Positions 8,010 to 17,167 of a stretch of 64,000 nucleotides of DNA are shown piece after piece; positions within the stretch are counted from its first letter, which is position 1; the number at the start of each line of letters is the position of its first letter. The position numbers and the translations under genes were made by a program. The notes under the pieces are model-generated. The model saw nothing but the letters and a program-made list of their open reading frames with translations. It made no database searches and was not told where the DNA came from. This DNA is from Phormidesmis priestleyi BC1401. GTDB lineage: Bacteria; Cyanobacteriota; Cyanobacteriia; Leptolyngbyales; Leptolyngbyaceae. The stretch spans positions 48,648 through 112,647 of the forward strand of contig NZ_LXYR01000013.1 in assembly GCF_001650195.1 (NCBI RefSeq), given 5' to 3'.

Positions 8010-9419
8010 TCAAGATGGGCTGATCATTTGTTCGGGTCGCACGATCGAGTCAAATTCTTCGCCCGTAAAATAGCCCAATTCGACGCAAGCTGCTCTTAGA
8101 GTCGTGTTGTCTTGATAGGCTTTTTTGGCAACTTGAGCCGAGGCATCGTAGCCAATTTTTGGATTCAGCGCCGTCACTAACATTAATGAGTTATTGAGAA
8201 AATAGTCAATGCGATCGCGATTGGGTTGAATCCCAACGACCATGTGATCGGTAAACGAACTACACGCATCCGATAATAACCGAATAGAATGTAAAAGATT
8301 GTGAATCATAACGGGTTTGAAGACGTTGAGTTCAAAATTGCCTTGACTTCCGGCAAATCCGATCGTGGCATCATTCCCCATCACCTGCACACACACCATC
8401 GTCATCGCTTCACACTGGGTTGGGTTAACCTTTCCCGGCATAATTGACGACCCTGGCTCGTTAGCAGGCAAAATTAATTCTCCCAATCCACAGCGCGGAC
8501 CGGAACCCATCCAGCGCAGATCATTAGCGATTTTCATCAAGCTACACGCTAGCGCTTTGAGTGCGCCACTGGTTGACACGATCGCGTCATGGGCTGCCAA
8601 TGCTGCAAATTTATTGGGCGCACTGATAAACGGAAGTCCGGTTAGTTGAGCAATTTCTGCCGCCGATCGCTCTGCGAATTCAGGGTGAGTGTTGAGACCT
8701 GTGCCGACGGCGGTTCCCCCGATCGCTAACTCATATAATTCGGGCAGGGTCGCCTGGATGCGCTGTAAGCTCCGATCGAGTTGGGCGACATAGCCAGAGA
8801 ATTCTTGACCTAACGTGAGCGGAACGGCATCCATCAAGTGAGTTCGACCAATTTTAATGATGTCTTCAAACTCATTTGATTTGATAGATAACGCATCTCG
8901 CAATGTCTTCACAGTCGGAATCAGACGCTGATGGATTACTTCTGAAGCTGCAATGTGCATCGCCGTTGGGAACGTATCATTAGACGACTGCGACATATTG
9001 ACGTGATCATTGGGATGAACGGGAGTTTTACTACCTAACACGCCGTTTTCAAGCTCGATCGCGCGATTAGAAATCACCTCATTGGCATTCATATTTGTTT
9101 GAGTGCCGCTCCCTGTCTGCCACACACTTAACGGAAAATGATCGTCTAACCGTCCAGCAATCACTTCGTCAGCCGCCCGGACAATCAGTTGGGCTGTGTC
9201 ATCTGGCAGTTTGCCCAAGGTTTGATTGACGGTCGCGGCGGCTCGTTTGAGAATGCCAAATGCTCGAATTAATTCTCTGGGCATCGTGTCATGCCCGATC
9301 GCAAAATAAATCAGCGATCGCTGCGTCTGTGCGCCCCAATAGCGATCGGTTTGAACGGCGATCGTGCCCATACTATCTGTCTCAGTCCGAGTTTCGCCAG
9401 CCATCAATTCGTCTCTCAT
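8010..9419 (-). CDS. fumC: Fumarate hydratase, class II
   Basis: The 469-residue protein has the superfamily signature [11 protein letters not shown] at 323-333, the substrate-site segments [14 protein letters not shown] (102-115) and [14 protein letters not shown] (135-148), and [10 protein letters not shown] (191-200). These distinguish class II fumarase from aspartase and argininosuccinate lyase. It interconverts fumarate and malate in the cytoplasm as a homotetramer without an iron-sulfur cluster. The ATG at 9419 is used here; the in-frame ATG at 9401 has a better-spaced GAGAG and may be the true start. Confidence 0.95.
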   Translation of the reverse strand: MRDELMAGETRTETDSMGTIAVQTDRYWGAQTQRSLIYFAIGHDTMPRELIRAFGILKRAAATVNQTLGKLPDDTAQLIVRAADEVIAGRLDDHFPLSVWQTGSGTQTNMNANEVISNRAIELENGVLGSKTPVHPNDHVNMSQSSNDTFPTAMHIAASEVIHQRLIPTVKTLRDALSIKSNEFEDIIKIGRTHLMDAVPLTLGQEFSGYVAQLDRSLQRIQATLPELYELAIGGTAVGTGLNTHPEFAERSAAEIAQLTGLPFISAPNKFAALAAHDAIVSTSGALKALACSLMKIANDLRWMGSGPRCGLGELILPANEPGSSIMPGKVNPTQCEAMTMVCVQVMGNDATIGFAGSQGNFELNVFKPVMIHNLLHSIRLLSDACSSFTDHMVVGIQPNRDRIDYFLNNSLMLVTALNPKIGYDASAQVAKKAYQDNTTLRAACVELGYFTGEEFDSIVRPEQMISPS

Positions 9420-9486
9420 TCTTCATTTCTCATCCTACTGCCTTGTCCAATCCCGTTGCAGTATGAGAATAAAAACACAAATAGCT

Positions 9487-10062
9487 TTAAGGTTCAACAT
9501 TCTCATAAAGGTCTGCCAGCGCAATCTCAACCCCAACCGTCGCCAGCGAAACCTTTGCCTCCAAACCGTTGTACTCCGTAAATAGCCATTGATTTGCACG
9601 TTGTTTCACATACTGCTCCAAATGCGGCTGGTACTGATCGATCAATAGATACTCCTGAAACGTCGCGATCGTCCGATATGCCGCAAACTTCTCATCTCGA
9701 TCGTAAGCTTTAGTTGAATCAGACAGCACTTCCACAATCAAAATCGGGTTTGTAACCGTATCTTTCCGTCCTGGCTGTAGCTCGACAGGTTTTGGCACAA
9801 TCATGGCATCCGGGTAAGTATAAATATTGCGCTCAGGAATCCAGAGTCGCTGATCCGCGATGAAAACGCTGTAGGCTTTCCCCCTAAGTGCAAACCATAA
9901 CAGCCCGTTAAGAGCAACAGCAATCTGATTGTGATCAGGAGTTCCACCAGGCATGAGTGCAATTTCTCCGTTGCGGTATTCATTGCGAGTTTCTGATTCA
10001 ACCTCCAGAGTCAGATATTCGTCAGGGGTATAGGTTTTAGTGGGCAAGGATATGATCGTCAT
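9487..10062 (-). CDS. Uma2 family (DUF820) endonuclease-like protein
   Basis: The 191-residue protein has the family layout: YTPDEYLTLEVESETRNEYRNGEI at the start, a central PDAMIV and ILIVEVLSDST, and AYRTIATFQEYLLID. D in PDAMIV and E-V in IVEVLS fit the PD-(D/E)XK nuclease core assigned to this family, with the later lysine probably in DRDEKFAAY. Uma2 proteins are greatly expanded in cyanobacteria, with no proven function. I use the ATG at 10062 (MTIISLPTKTYTP), preceded by AGAGAG, because the upstream extension in this frame is unlike the family. Confidence 0.9.
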   Translation of the reverse strand: MTIISLPTKTYTPDEYLTLEVESETRNEYRNGEIALMPGGTPDHNQIAVALNGLLWFALRGKAYSVFIADQRLWIPERNIYTYPDAMIVPKPVELQPGRKDTVTNPILIVEVLSDSTKAYDRDEKFAAYRTIATFQEYLLIDQYQPHLEQYVKQRANQWLFTEYNGLEAKVSLATVGVEIALADLYENVEP

Positions 10063-10239
10063 GGTTAATCTCTCTTGATTTAGAATTAGTTGACTTAGAA
10101 CCAAACACTCAACTAATTCTTTAAAGTCTGACTCAATTTCAAAGATCCTCGTCAATAGGCGGCACTTCTCGATCAATTTTTCTGAATCGAAATAGAGCCA
10201 TACGAGGCTCGATCGAGGATTTCACTTAAACTATAGTCT

Positions 10240-12363
10240 TTAAGCGCCCAGCGTTAATTTCCACCAATTTAGCGTTCCTATATCATTTGCGATCTGATCT
10301 ACGACGCGTAGCTGCCAGCGTCCTTGAGTCTGTTGCCCCAAAAATTTTTTCAGCGTTGGCGTAGTTTGCAGCGAGTAGATTATTTGCAGTTTTGTTCTTC
10401 GTCCCAATGTGCGACCCTGCAGCATCACCACGCTGCCAGAAGGCGACACTAAACTCACTTCTAAATCACCTAAATAAGTGTGATCAATATCCAACGCCAC
10501 TTGTATATCTCGCACGATCGCACTGTCTGCAATTTGAATCACGCTGACGATTCCTTGAGGATTGTTGTCAGGAATCGCAACACTCACATTGTTTTGCACA
10601 GGAATCGATCGCGATGATGCCGCAATCATTGCCTGTCGTTGAACTGCCGCCTGAACTGCCTTTGCCGCATTGACTTTGCCATAGCCAAACCAATCACAGC
10701 GTCCATTTGACTCATAGGTGCCTTTGCGTAGACCCAACTGTGGATCGGCATCATTATCGACAATCTTGTCGGCGGTTTGCTGCAAAATTTGGCGCACGTC
10801 TTGAGCCGTGAGATCAGGATTTGCCGACAGCACTAATGCCGCAACTCCAGCGACGAGAGGCGTTGCGCTCGACGTGCCGCCAAAATCTGAAGTGAAGCTA
10901 CTGGCATCATATCCAGCCGCGCCGACCCGATCGGTTGTAAACACCCCCAAACCCTGAAGCTGAACTCTGACTTGCGGCGGCGTTGCCACATAGCCCAAGT
11001 CGGGCAATCCTACTCCGGGCGGCGCATTATTGCTCGGCGCACACACTGCAATTTCTCCGCCCCAGTTGCTGTAGGCGGCTTTTTTGCTCAGACTCGTGCA
11101 GGCGGAAATCGCCAGCACATCGGGATGAACGGTAAACCCGCCTAACCACTGCGTTGCACCGCTGATCGCATTGCGCTCCCAGCCCGACTCGTTGATCGTG
11201 CCGTTGGTCGGACGGTTGGCATTTCCAGCCGCAAACACAATTACACAGCCTTTGCCGTTGCGTCCCTCAGTGGCAGCGCGAGTCAGAGCCGCCCGCTGCC
11301 GCAGCGATAGCGGAAAATAAACGGCACTCGGACCCCAGCTACAGGAAATCACCGCCGCACCTTTGGTCATCGCCCAGCCAAACAGAGACTCGATCGCGTC
11401 GTCATCCAGGAAGCCCGTCGTCCGAATGGGCATTAGCGCACAGCCAGGAGCCGCCCCCACCACCCCAAATCCATTCTCTTCGGCAACGGCGACTCCAGCG
11501 CAAGAGGTGCCGTGATCTTCTCCGGCTTCATCGGGTTCCGGGTCAAAATCGTCGCCTTTAAAGTCTCTCGGAGCGACGATTTTACCGACTCCTTGAAAAT
11601 CGGGATGATTGAGATCCATGCCATCGTCCATGACGGCAACCACGATCGAGCGACTGCCCCGCGTCACATCCCAGGCTTGTTCGGCAAACACGTGGGAACC
11701 TGACGCTAATCCGGCTCCTCCGGTGTGGTTGAGGTGCCACTGTTTACCATAGAGCGGATCTTTGGGACGATAGTGCGACTCGGTTTTGACGATTATGTTG
11801 GGCTCTGCGGTCATCACATCGGTGCGAGCGATCAGCCGATTCGTGATCTTCATCGGGTTCTCGGTGGCGGCGGCGGTGAGTTCAAACACAAAGGCGTTGC
11901 TGACTCCGACGATCGGCTTCACCTGTCTTAGCCCCAGCTCAGAGGTGATAGCGGCGATCGTCTCGGCGCTGACCGTCGGCGTAAACTGAATCGTGATCTG
12001 ATTCGTCAAATAAATTCGCGACGCTGGACTATTTTTGACCTGATAGACATGGCTGGCATATTCGACATTGGTGTCTTGACGAACCTCGTTTAGCACCTGG
12101 TCTTTGTCTTTTTGGGCAGGATCGACCACAAATTCTGTCAACTCAGGCGGAGCGATGCCAGGGGCGATCGTCGCCGGAAATTGATTTGCCAAGTCTCTCG
12201 CTTGCTGACCTGACCCAGCGTGGACTGTGAAGCGATCTTCCACCTTTTCTAGCAGCAACTCTTCTCCCCCACGCTGAAGAATTTTGCCCCGGTTTCCTTC
12301 AGAGACACTGGCATTAGCGGGACTATTTTGAGCAGAATTCGGCAAGTTGGAGGGGTTCGTCAT
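10240..12363 (-). CDS. Subtilisin-like serine protease with C-terminal P-domain
   Basis: The 707-residue protein has an S8 catalytic domain with D246 (AVMDDGMD), H284 (EDHGTSCAG), N381 (FAAGNAN) and S498 (GGTSSATP). Residues 45-195 form an N-terminal region with features of propeptides (FTVHAGSGQQARDLA, then a fervidolysin-like IQFTPTVSAETIAAI segment). Residues about 600-707 form a P/Homo B domain (IRDIQVALDIDHTYLGDLEVSL...GTLNWWKLTL), as in kexin-like convertases. No signal peptide is visible, which is odd for a P-domain subtilase; an unorthodox route or intracellular role is possible. A divergent gene for a secreted protein lies upstream. Confidence 0.92.
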   Translation of the reverse strand: MTNPSNLPNSAQNSPANASVSEGNRGKILQRGGEELLLEKVEDRFTVHAGSGQQARDLANQFPATIAPGIAPPELTEFVVDPAQKDKDQVLNEVRQDTNVEYASHVYQVKNSPASRIYLTNQITIQFTPTVSAETIAAITSELGLRQVKPIVGVSNAFVFELTAAATENPMKITNRLIARTDVMTAEPNIIVKTESHYRPKDPLYGKQWHLNHTGGAGLASGSHVFAEQAWDVTRGSRSIVVAVMDDGMDLNHPDFQGVGKIVAPRDFKGDDFDPEPDEAGEDHGTSCAGVAVAEENGFGVVGAAPGCALMPIRTTGFLDDDAIESLFGWAMTKGAAVISCSWGPSAVYFPLSLRQRAALTRAATEGRNGKGCVIVFAAGNANRPTNGTINESGWERNAISGATQWLGGFTVHPDVLAISACTSLSKKAAYSNWGGEIAVCAPSNNAPPGVGLPDLGYVATPPQVRVQLQGLGVFTTDRVGAAGYDASSFTSDFGGTSSATPLVAGVAALVLSANPDLTAQDVRQILQQTADKIVDNDADPQLGLRKGTYESNGRCDWFGYGKVNAAKAVQAAVQRQAMIAASSRSIPVQNNVSVAIPDNNPQGIVSVIQIADSAIVRDIQVALDIDHTYLGDLEVSLVSPSGSVVMLQGRTLGRRTKLQIIYSLQTTPTLKKFLGQQTQGRWQLRVVDQIANDIGTLNWWKLTLGA

Positions 12364-12560
12364 AGATGCCTCATCAATCTGACTGCAATTTAACTCACTC
12401 GGAACTTATTTAGGAGATTTTCGTCGAGACAATCCAACTAGGGATTTGAAACTGCTGGATTGTTGTCATTAACGGCGATCGTACTGTGAAACAGTCGCGT
12501 AGTGATAAGATAACCAGAGTCTAAAACTGTCCTCTTTCCTGTCACTATAAAAGGTCATTC

Positions 12561-13145
12561 ATGGTAGCTGCTGGAACTGTTCGCCGCCTTTGTCTCCCAG
12601 GATTGATTTCGCTGTCAGTTCTGGCAAGTTTAACTTTGACCAGAGCCGTAAGTGCCCAAACTCCTGCACCTTCGTCTCCTCCTGGCACCATTCAACCTGA
12701 TAACGATTCTGTCCGCGTCCAAAACGATAGCCTTCTCAGCGCTCAGGGTGGGCAACGGCTGATGGATGAGGCGAACAAAGCTGTCAATAGCCAAAATTAT
12801 CCGTTAGCAACCAAAAAACTGCAAGAAGCGCGTCAGGTATTTAACCAGCTTTCAAATTTCTATCAACAATTGGCGACCAGCTTCTCTGGAATCGATAATC
12901 GGGTGGCAGACAGCCAGCGCAAAAAAGCCCTTGAAGCGGCTCAAATGCGCGATCAGTCTACTTATCAACTGGCGCTCGTGCATCGGGCACAAAATCAGCC
13001 AGAATTAGCGGTGCCTCTCCTGGTTCAGATTATCGGTAGTCAACAGCCGACTCGCGATTTGGGGCAAAAATCCTACCAGCAGCTTCTAGAGCTTGGCTTT
13101 GTGGATGCACCGTTTCCTAACCGGGCGACTCAGCCTACCAAGTAG
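12561..13145 (+). CDS. Secreted protein of unknown function
   Basis: The 194-residue product has a clear Sec signal peptide (LCLPGLISLSVLASLTLTRAVSAQ, cleavage likely after AVSA), a Pro/Ser-rich linker, and a helical C-terminal part (NKAVNSQNYPLATKKLQEARQVFNQL, QKKALEAAQMRDQSTYQLALVHRAQNQ) that resembles TPR-like alpha-alpha repeats. I do not recognise a named family. It probably acts in the periplasm. AAGG lies six bases before the ATG. It converges with the hydrolase gene across a hairpin. Confidence 0.75.
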   Translation: MVAAGTVRRLCLPGLISLSVLASLTLTRAVSAQTPAPSSPPGTIQPDNDSVRVQNDSLLSAQGGQRLMDEANKAVNSQNYPLATKKLQEARQVFNQLSNFYQQLATSFSGIDNRVADSQRKKALEAAQMRDQSTYQLALVHRAQNQPELAVPLLVQIIGSQQPTRDLGQKSYQQLLELGFVDAPFPNRATQPTK

Positions 13146-13154
13146 CGATCGAGC

Positions 13155-13185
13155 AATCTCGTAGAGGCATGACTTCTGCGAGATT
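13155..13185. terminator. Hairpin between convergent genes
   Basis: AATCTCG (13155-13161) and CGAGATT (13179-13185) form the base of a stem extended imperfectly by TAGAG/CTTCT. It lies between the stop at 13145 and the convergent stop at 13184, so it may terminate both transcripts. Confidence 0.5.
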
Positions 13186-14071
13186 AGCCAAAATTCTTTA
13201 ACCAACGTCCCAGCAAGCCAGTCACGACTCCCGGCTGTTCGAGATGTGCTAGCACTCCAGCCTGGGGTAAAACCTGAAATTCTCGCACTGCCTGCGGGTT
13301 TAGTTGCGCCAATCGCTGCCCCAATGCCGCGTTGGTGAACTGTGCCGACTCGCCCCACAAAATCGACGTGGGCACTGTCAACTGAGACAAATATAGAGAC
13401 AAATCAAAATAGAGATCGCCTCGCAAAAATGCCAATGCAGAATATTCAGCGTTGGGCTGTTGGGCAGAGTCTAAATAAGCGGCAACCATTTCATCGGTGA
13501 TGCGTGTCCGATCGGCAAACAAAAACTGCTCCAAAAAGTTGCGAACGGCAATCTCATTCGTCGCCCCGATCGTATAGATGAAGCGATCGAGAATCGGCGT
13601 ATTAATAATTTGTAGAGGAATTCGTCGCCCTGCTCCTTGCCCAAAATCATCAAATCCCGATGGGCAGACGAGATAGAGTGATCGGAAAAGCTCTGGTTTT
13701 TGCACCGCGAGACGAATCGCGATCGCACCCGTCAGCGAAGATGCCACCACTGTTACAGGCGAAGATGAGACTTGCTGAATCAGTTCGGCGATCGTGACCA
13801 AATAATCTTCAACTCGATAGTCTCGCGTTGGGTGAGCAGAGTTGCCCCAGCCAATCAAATCGGGTGCGATGATGCGATGCGTATCGGCAAATGCCGCATA
13901 CACTTTTGACCATTCGTAGGCAGACGAGCCGCCCCCAAAACTGTGAAGAAACAGGATGGTCGGCTGTGAATCGTCGATCGTCCACGGTGCCCCAACTGAC
14001 GTGTAGTAGGCGATCGTGCCCAGCGAAGTCTGAATAAATTTTTGACCAAAACCCGGTGGCTGAAATCCCAT
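13184..14071 (-). CDS. Alpha/beta-hydrolase of the cyanobacterial ASSLTG type
   Basis: The 295-residue protein has the N-terminal fold elements TILFLHSFGGGSSAYEW and IIAPDLIGWGNSAHP, the nucleophile elbow ASSLTG at 110-115 (S112 in place of the usual G-x-S-x-G context), a likely Asp/Glu in SILWGESAQFTN and a histidine near GVLAHLEQPG. It fits hydrolases related to haloalkane dehalogenase and menaquinone-pathway enzymes; the substrate cannot be told. It has no signal peptide. A CIA30 gene starts 106 bp upstream in the opposite direction. Confidence 0.85.
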   Translation of the reverse strand: MGFQPPGFGQKFIQTSLGTIAYYTSVGAPWTIDDSQPTILFLHSFGGGSSAYEWSKVYAAFADTHRIIAPDLIGWGNSAHPTRDYRVEDYLVTIAELIQQVSSSPVTVVASSLTGAIAIRLAVQKPELFRSLYLVCPSGFDDFGQGAGRRIPLQIINTPILDRFIYTIGATNEIAVRNFLEQFLFADRTRITDEMVAAYLDSAQQPNAEYSALAFLRGDLYFDLSLYLSQLTVPTSILWGESAQFTNAALGQRLAQLNPQAVREFQVLPQAGVLAHLEQPGVVTGLLGRWLKNFG

Positions 14072-14177
14072 GCTGCTCTAATCACACTCTGCATCTGGAG
14101 GTTAACGCAGTTTTGCAGCAGAATGTCGTCGCCAGATTCGTTAAGCTGAAGATCGTCTAGTGCGTGAGGATAAGCAA

Positions 14178-14843
14178 ATGGCTCAATGGGATGCAGGTCG
14201 ATTTGTGCAAACCCTGGCATACTTTGAGGTGATTCCTTTTGTAAGCTGGCTTCAGAAAATGGTTCAAGGTAGCACGCCTTCTCAGCCGATCGGTAATCCG
14301 TCAGACTTGTTTGACTTTAGCAATCCGTCGGGCACGATTAGTTTGTGGGGAGCTTTAGATGATGTCGTGATGGGCGGCGTGAGCGCGAGTTCGTTTCAGC
14401 AGATCGATCGGGCAGCGCTGTTTACGGGCAATGTCTCGACTGAAAATTCGGGTGGGTTTGCCTCAGTTCGGACTCGCAATTTTGAGCCGCCTGCCAATCT
14501 CTCAGACTACGACGGGATAGAACTGCGTGTCAAAGGCGATGGCAATCGCTACAAGTTCATCGCCCGTGACGATGAAAAGTGGGACAGCATCGCCTACACC
14601 TATTCGTTTGACACCGTGGCGGATGAGTGGATCACTGTCAAAGCCCCGTTTTCAGAATTGGTTCCGGCATTTCGGGCAAAAACGCTGAAGGATGCCAGCC
14701 CGATCGCGGCTCAACATCTGCGATCGCTGCAACTGATGCTGAGTAAATTTGAGTATGACGGGGCACTCAATCCCAAATTTACTCCTGGCACATTTCGGTT
14801 GTATGTCTCAACGATTAGAGCTTATCGCGGCTCTAGCGTTTAG
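14178..14843 (+). CDS. CIA30 family protein
   Basis: The 221-residue protein contains a CIA30 (NDUFAF1-like) beta-sandwich domain from about residue 40: DFSNPSGTISLWGALDDVVMGGVSASSF, then FTGNVSTENSGGFASVRTR and YDGIELRVKGDGNRYKFIARD. In mitochondria the family assists complex I assembly. Plant and cyanobacterial relatives have less certain roles, often near NAD(P)-binding proteins; here it stands alone. I use the ATG at 14178, preceded by GAGGA; a GTG at 14160 is also in frame. Its last 11 bases overlap the end of the convergent gene. Confidence 0.9.
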   Translation: MAQWDAGRFVQTLAYFEVIPFVSWLQKMVQGSTPSQPIGNPSDLFDFSNPSGTISLWGALDDVVMGGVSASSFQQIDRAALFTGNVSTENSGGFASVRTRNFEPPANLSDYDGIELRVKGDGNRYKFIARDDEKWDSIAYTYSFDTVADEWITVKAPFSELVPAFRAKTLKDASPIAAQHLRSLQLMLSKFEYDGALNPKFTPGTFRLYVSTIRAYRGSSV

Positions 14844-15636
14844 CACGATTTGAGCGACCCACTTCTTGAGTTACTGCGTCTGCTAGCCCAGATTCTTGAA
14901 AACAGATCGCAAACATCTGTACAGAGTCGAGGTTTGGGGCAAGTTTTTTGGCTTGCGTAGTGCTCATTCCGGGCGCTGCACAAAAATTTTCAGCGATGAC
15001 ACCATACTCATCCGGCATTCCTAAGAGGTTTTCAAACTTAGTGGAATTTTGGAGAAATGGACGCGATCGCTGCAAAATTCGATCCGTCAAAAAGCTTGCA
15101 GATTGGGTAGAGTCTTTGGGCAAAAGACCTGGTTTAACGACTGCGATAGTGACAAAACCCTGTACTGCTTGTCTGAGTTTGCCACTCGTCTCAAAAGAGT
15201 TCATGAAGGCAGTGAGCAATTCAGGCTTGTAGTTAGGACTCGATTTCACCCCCGCTTGAAACCCTAAAAGAACACCAGCAGTTTCAAAGTCTGTCAACGT
15301 GTTGACGTAGGTTGTGAATTTCACCGGAGATTTGTGCCAACCGTTACCGCAGATGATAGAGCCATCCCGGTCTGCCCCTGCGGCTAGATTGACCCCTCCC
15401 TGTTTTACGCAAGAATTAAGAGTGGTTCTAATGTCTGACGAAAACATTCGATCTAATTTCTGTTCTGCTGAAAGCGCTGATGACTGAACGGGCTTTGCGA
15501 TCGCGACACGTCCTAGAAACGAGATGCCCGACAGCGACCCTAATACTAGGGCTAGAAACAACTTCAGGGGCAGGCTTGCCGATCGAGCAACCCCGATCGA
15601 ACTCACTTTTTGCTGGACTATGATTGAGAAATCCAT
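14833..15636 (-). CDS. Secreted protein of unknown function
   Basis: The 267-residue product has a long N-terminal membrane-targeting segment (LPLKLFLALVLGSLSGISFLGRVAIAKP), consistent with a signal peptide cleaved near AIAKP. The mature part contains cysteines at SCVKQGGV, IICGNGW, FCAAPG and ICFQESG that could form two disulfides. I do not recognise a family. It overlaps the convergent CIA30 gene by 11 bp at the 3' end, so transcription of the two may interfere. Confidence 0.72.
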   Translation of the reverse strand: MDFSIIVQQKVSSIGVARSASLPLKLFLALVLGSLSGISFLGRVAIAKPVQSSALSAEQKLDRMFSSDIRTTLNSCVKQGGVNLAAGADRDGSIICGNGWHKSPVKFTTYVNTLTDFETAGVLLGFQAGVKSSPNYKPELLTAFMNSFETSGKLRQAVQGFVTIAVVKPGLLPKDSTQSASFLTDRILQRSRPFLQNSTKFENLLGMPDEYGVIAENFCAAPGMSTTQAKKLAPNLDSVQMFAICFQESGLADAVTQEVGRSNRAKR

Positions 15637-15814
15637 AACGTAAAATGCAGTGAAATAACGATACTCGTTCGTATCATACTGAGTAACGTATAGAACGTGC
15701 TTGCGTGTTGCTGCCTAAGTGATCAGCGACGATCGCGCCCTCTATCGCTTGCATCCATACACTTGCTCTCAGTAAAATGCCAGTGCTACTCTTGCCAAAA
15801 CTTCTGCCGTTCCC

Positions 15815-17104
15815 TTGCAATATATTCAGCCGCTCATTCCCCATCTCAAACTAGAGTCTAACAATTCAGAACTCAATCACCTTCGCGTTGAAGACCAAAC
15901 CGCCCATAGTTGGTATCGGTTTATTTTGTCGTTTCCACCGCATTTAGTGCAAGATTATTTGGAGAAGTTTGGGGTCGATGAATCGCAGCAAGTTCTCGAT
16001 CCGTTTTGTGGAACAGGCACAACCGTTGTTGAATGTAAAAAACGAGGCGTTCCCAGTATGGGCGTTGAGGCAAACCCGATGGCATGGTTTGCCGGAACGG
16101 TGAAACTCGATTGGAGCGTTGACCCCGATGAGTTGCTGCGCCATGCCCATCAAATTGCTGAAGCGACTGAAACGATTCTCGATCGAGCCGACGACCCTCT
16201 GCAAACTCTGTCCGACGATCGCTTTAAACTGCTGCTCAAAAACTCGATTAGTCCTTTGCCGCTCCACAAATCATTGGTGCTTTTAGAGCAAATTAAACAG
16301 CACTCCGAGTCGCCTTATTATCATCACGAACGGTTGGCATTGGCGAAAGCGTTAGTATTCTCAATTAGTAATCTGCACTTTGGTCCAGAAGTGGGCGTTA
16401 GCAAAGCTAAAACCGATGCTCAAGTGGTGGATTCTTGGCTAGAGGGAATTGAGACCATTGCCCATGATCTCCGCCATCTCAAAACTCTGCCAGACGCACC
16501 CGCGATCGTGCATCATGCCGATTCTCGTCAACTTGTTCACGTCTTAAAACCTAACTCGATCGACATCGTAATCACCTCTCCGCCCTACCCCAACGAGAAA
16601 GACTATACGCGCACGACCCGGTTAGAATCGGTGATTTTAGGATTTATCAACGACAAAGCAGAACTGCGAACCCTCAAAAAAGGCTTGATGCGATCGAATT
16701 CTCGCAGTGTCTATGCAGCCGATGACGACGATCGCTGGGTTGCCGATCATGTCGAAATTCAGCGCATCGCCAACGAAATCGAAGCCAAACGCATCGAACT
16801 CGGCAAAACGAGCGGCTTTGAGCGCATGTATGCCAGAGCAACGCGGCTTTATTTTGGCGGCATGGCAAGACATCTGGCAGATTTGCGGCACATCTTGCGT
16901 CCGGGTGCCCAGCTTGCTTATGTGGTGGGCGATCAAGCGTCCTATCTCCGCGTCATGATTCGTACCGGAGCCCTGTTGGCAGATATTGCCAAATCGCTCG
17001 GCTATGAAGTCGTCAGCATCGACTTATTTCGGACTCGATCGGCAACGGCAACTAAAGAACAGTTGCGTGAAGAAGTCGTCGTTTTGCGTTGGTCAGGTCA
17101 TTAA
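15815..17104 (+). CDS. Orphan DNA methyltransferase (SPPY type)
   Basis: The 429-residue protein has motif I VLDPFCGTGTTVVECK (DPFCGTGTT at 62-70) and motif IV ITSPPYPNEKDYTR (TSPPY at 254-258). The order I then IV and the S-P-P-Y text fit exocyclic amino methyltransferases, N4-cytosine or N6-adenine. The long segment between I and IV is probably helical with target recognition. No restriction endonuclease gene is adjacent, so it may be an orphan methylase; some cyanobacteria methylate CGATCG or GGCC. The start is uncertain: TTG at 15815 is the only upstream start in frame before a conserved LESNNSELNHLRVEDQ block. Confidence 0.85.
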   Translation: MQYIQPLIPHLKLESNNSELNHLRVEDQTAHSWYRFILSFPPHLVQDYLEKFGVDESQQVLDPFCGTGTTVVECKKRGVPSMGVEANPMAWFAGTVKLDWSVDPDELLRHAHQIAEATETILDRADDPLQTLSDDRFKLLLKNSISPLPLHKSLVLLEQIKQHSESPYYHHERLALAKALVFSISNLHFGPEVGVSKAKTDAQVVDSWLEGIETIAHDLRHLKTLPDAPAIVHHADSRQLVHVLKPNSIDIVITSPPYPNEKDYTRTTRLESVILGFINDKAELRTLKKGLMRSNSRSVYAADDDDRWVADHVEIQRIANEIEAKRIELGKTSGFERMYARATRLYFGGMARHLADLRHILRPGAQLAYVVGDQASYLRVMIRTGALLADIAKSLGYEVVSIDLFRTRSATATKEQLREEVVVLRWSGH

Positions 17105-17167
17105 GAAATCTCTAAGCGCAGTTTCCGATAAAATTCAGGAGCTACATTTCTTACGAGATTTCCTCTG

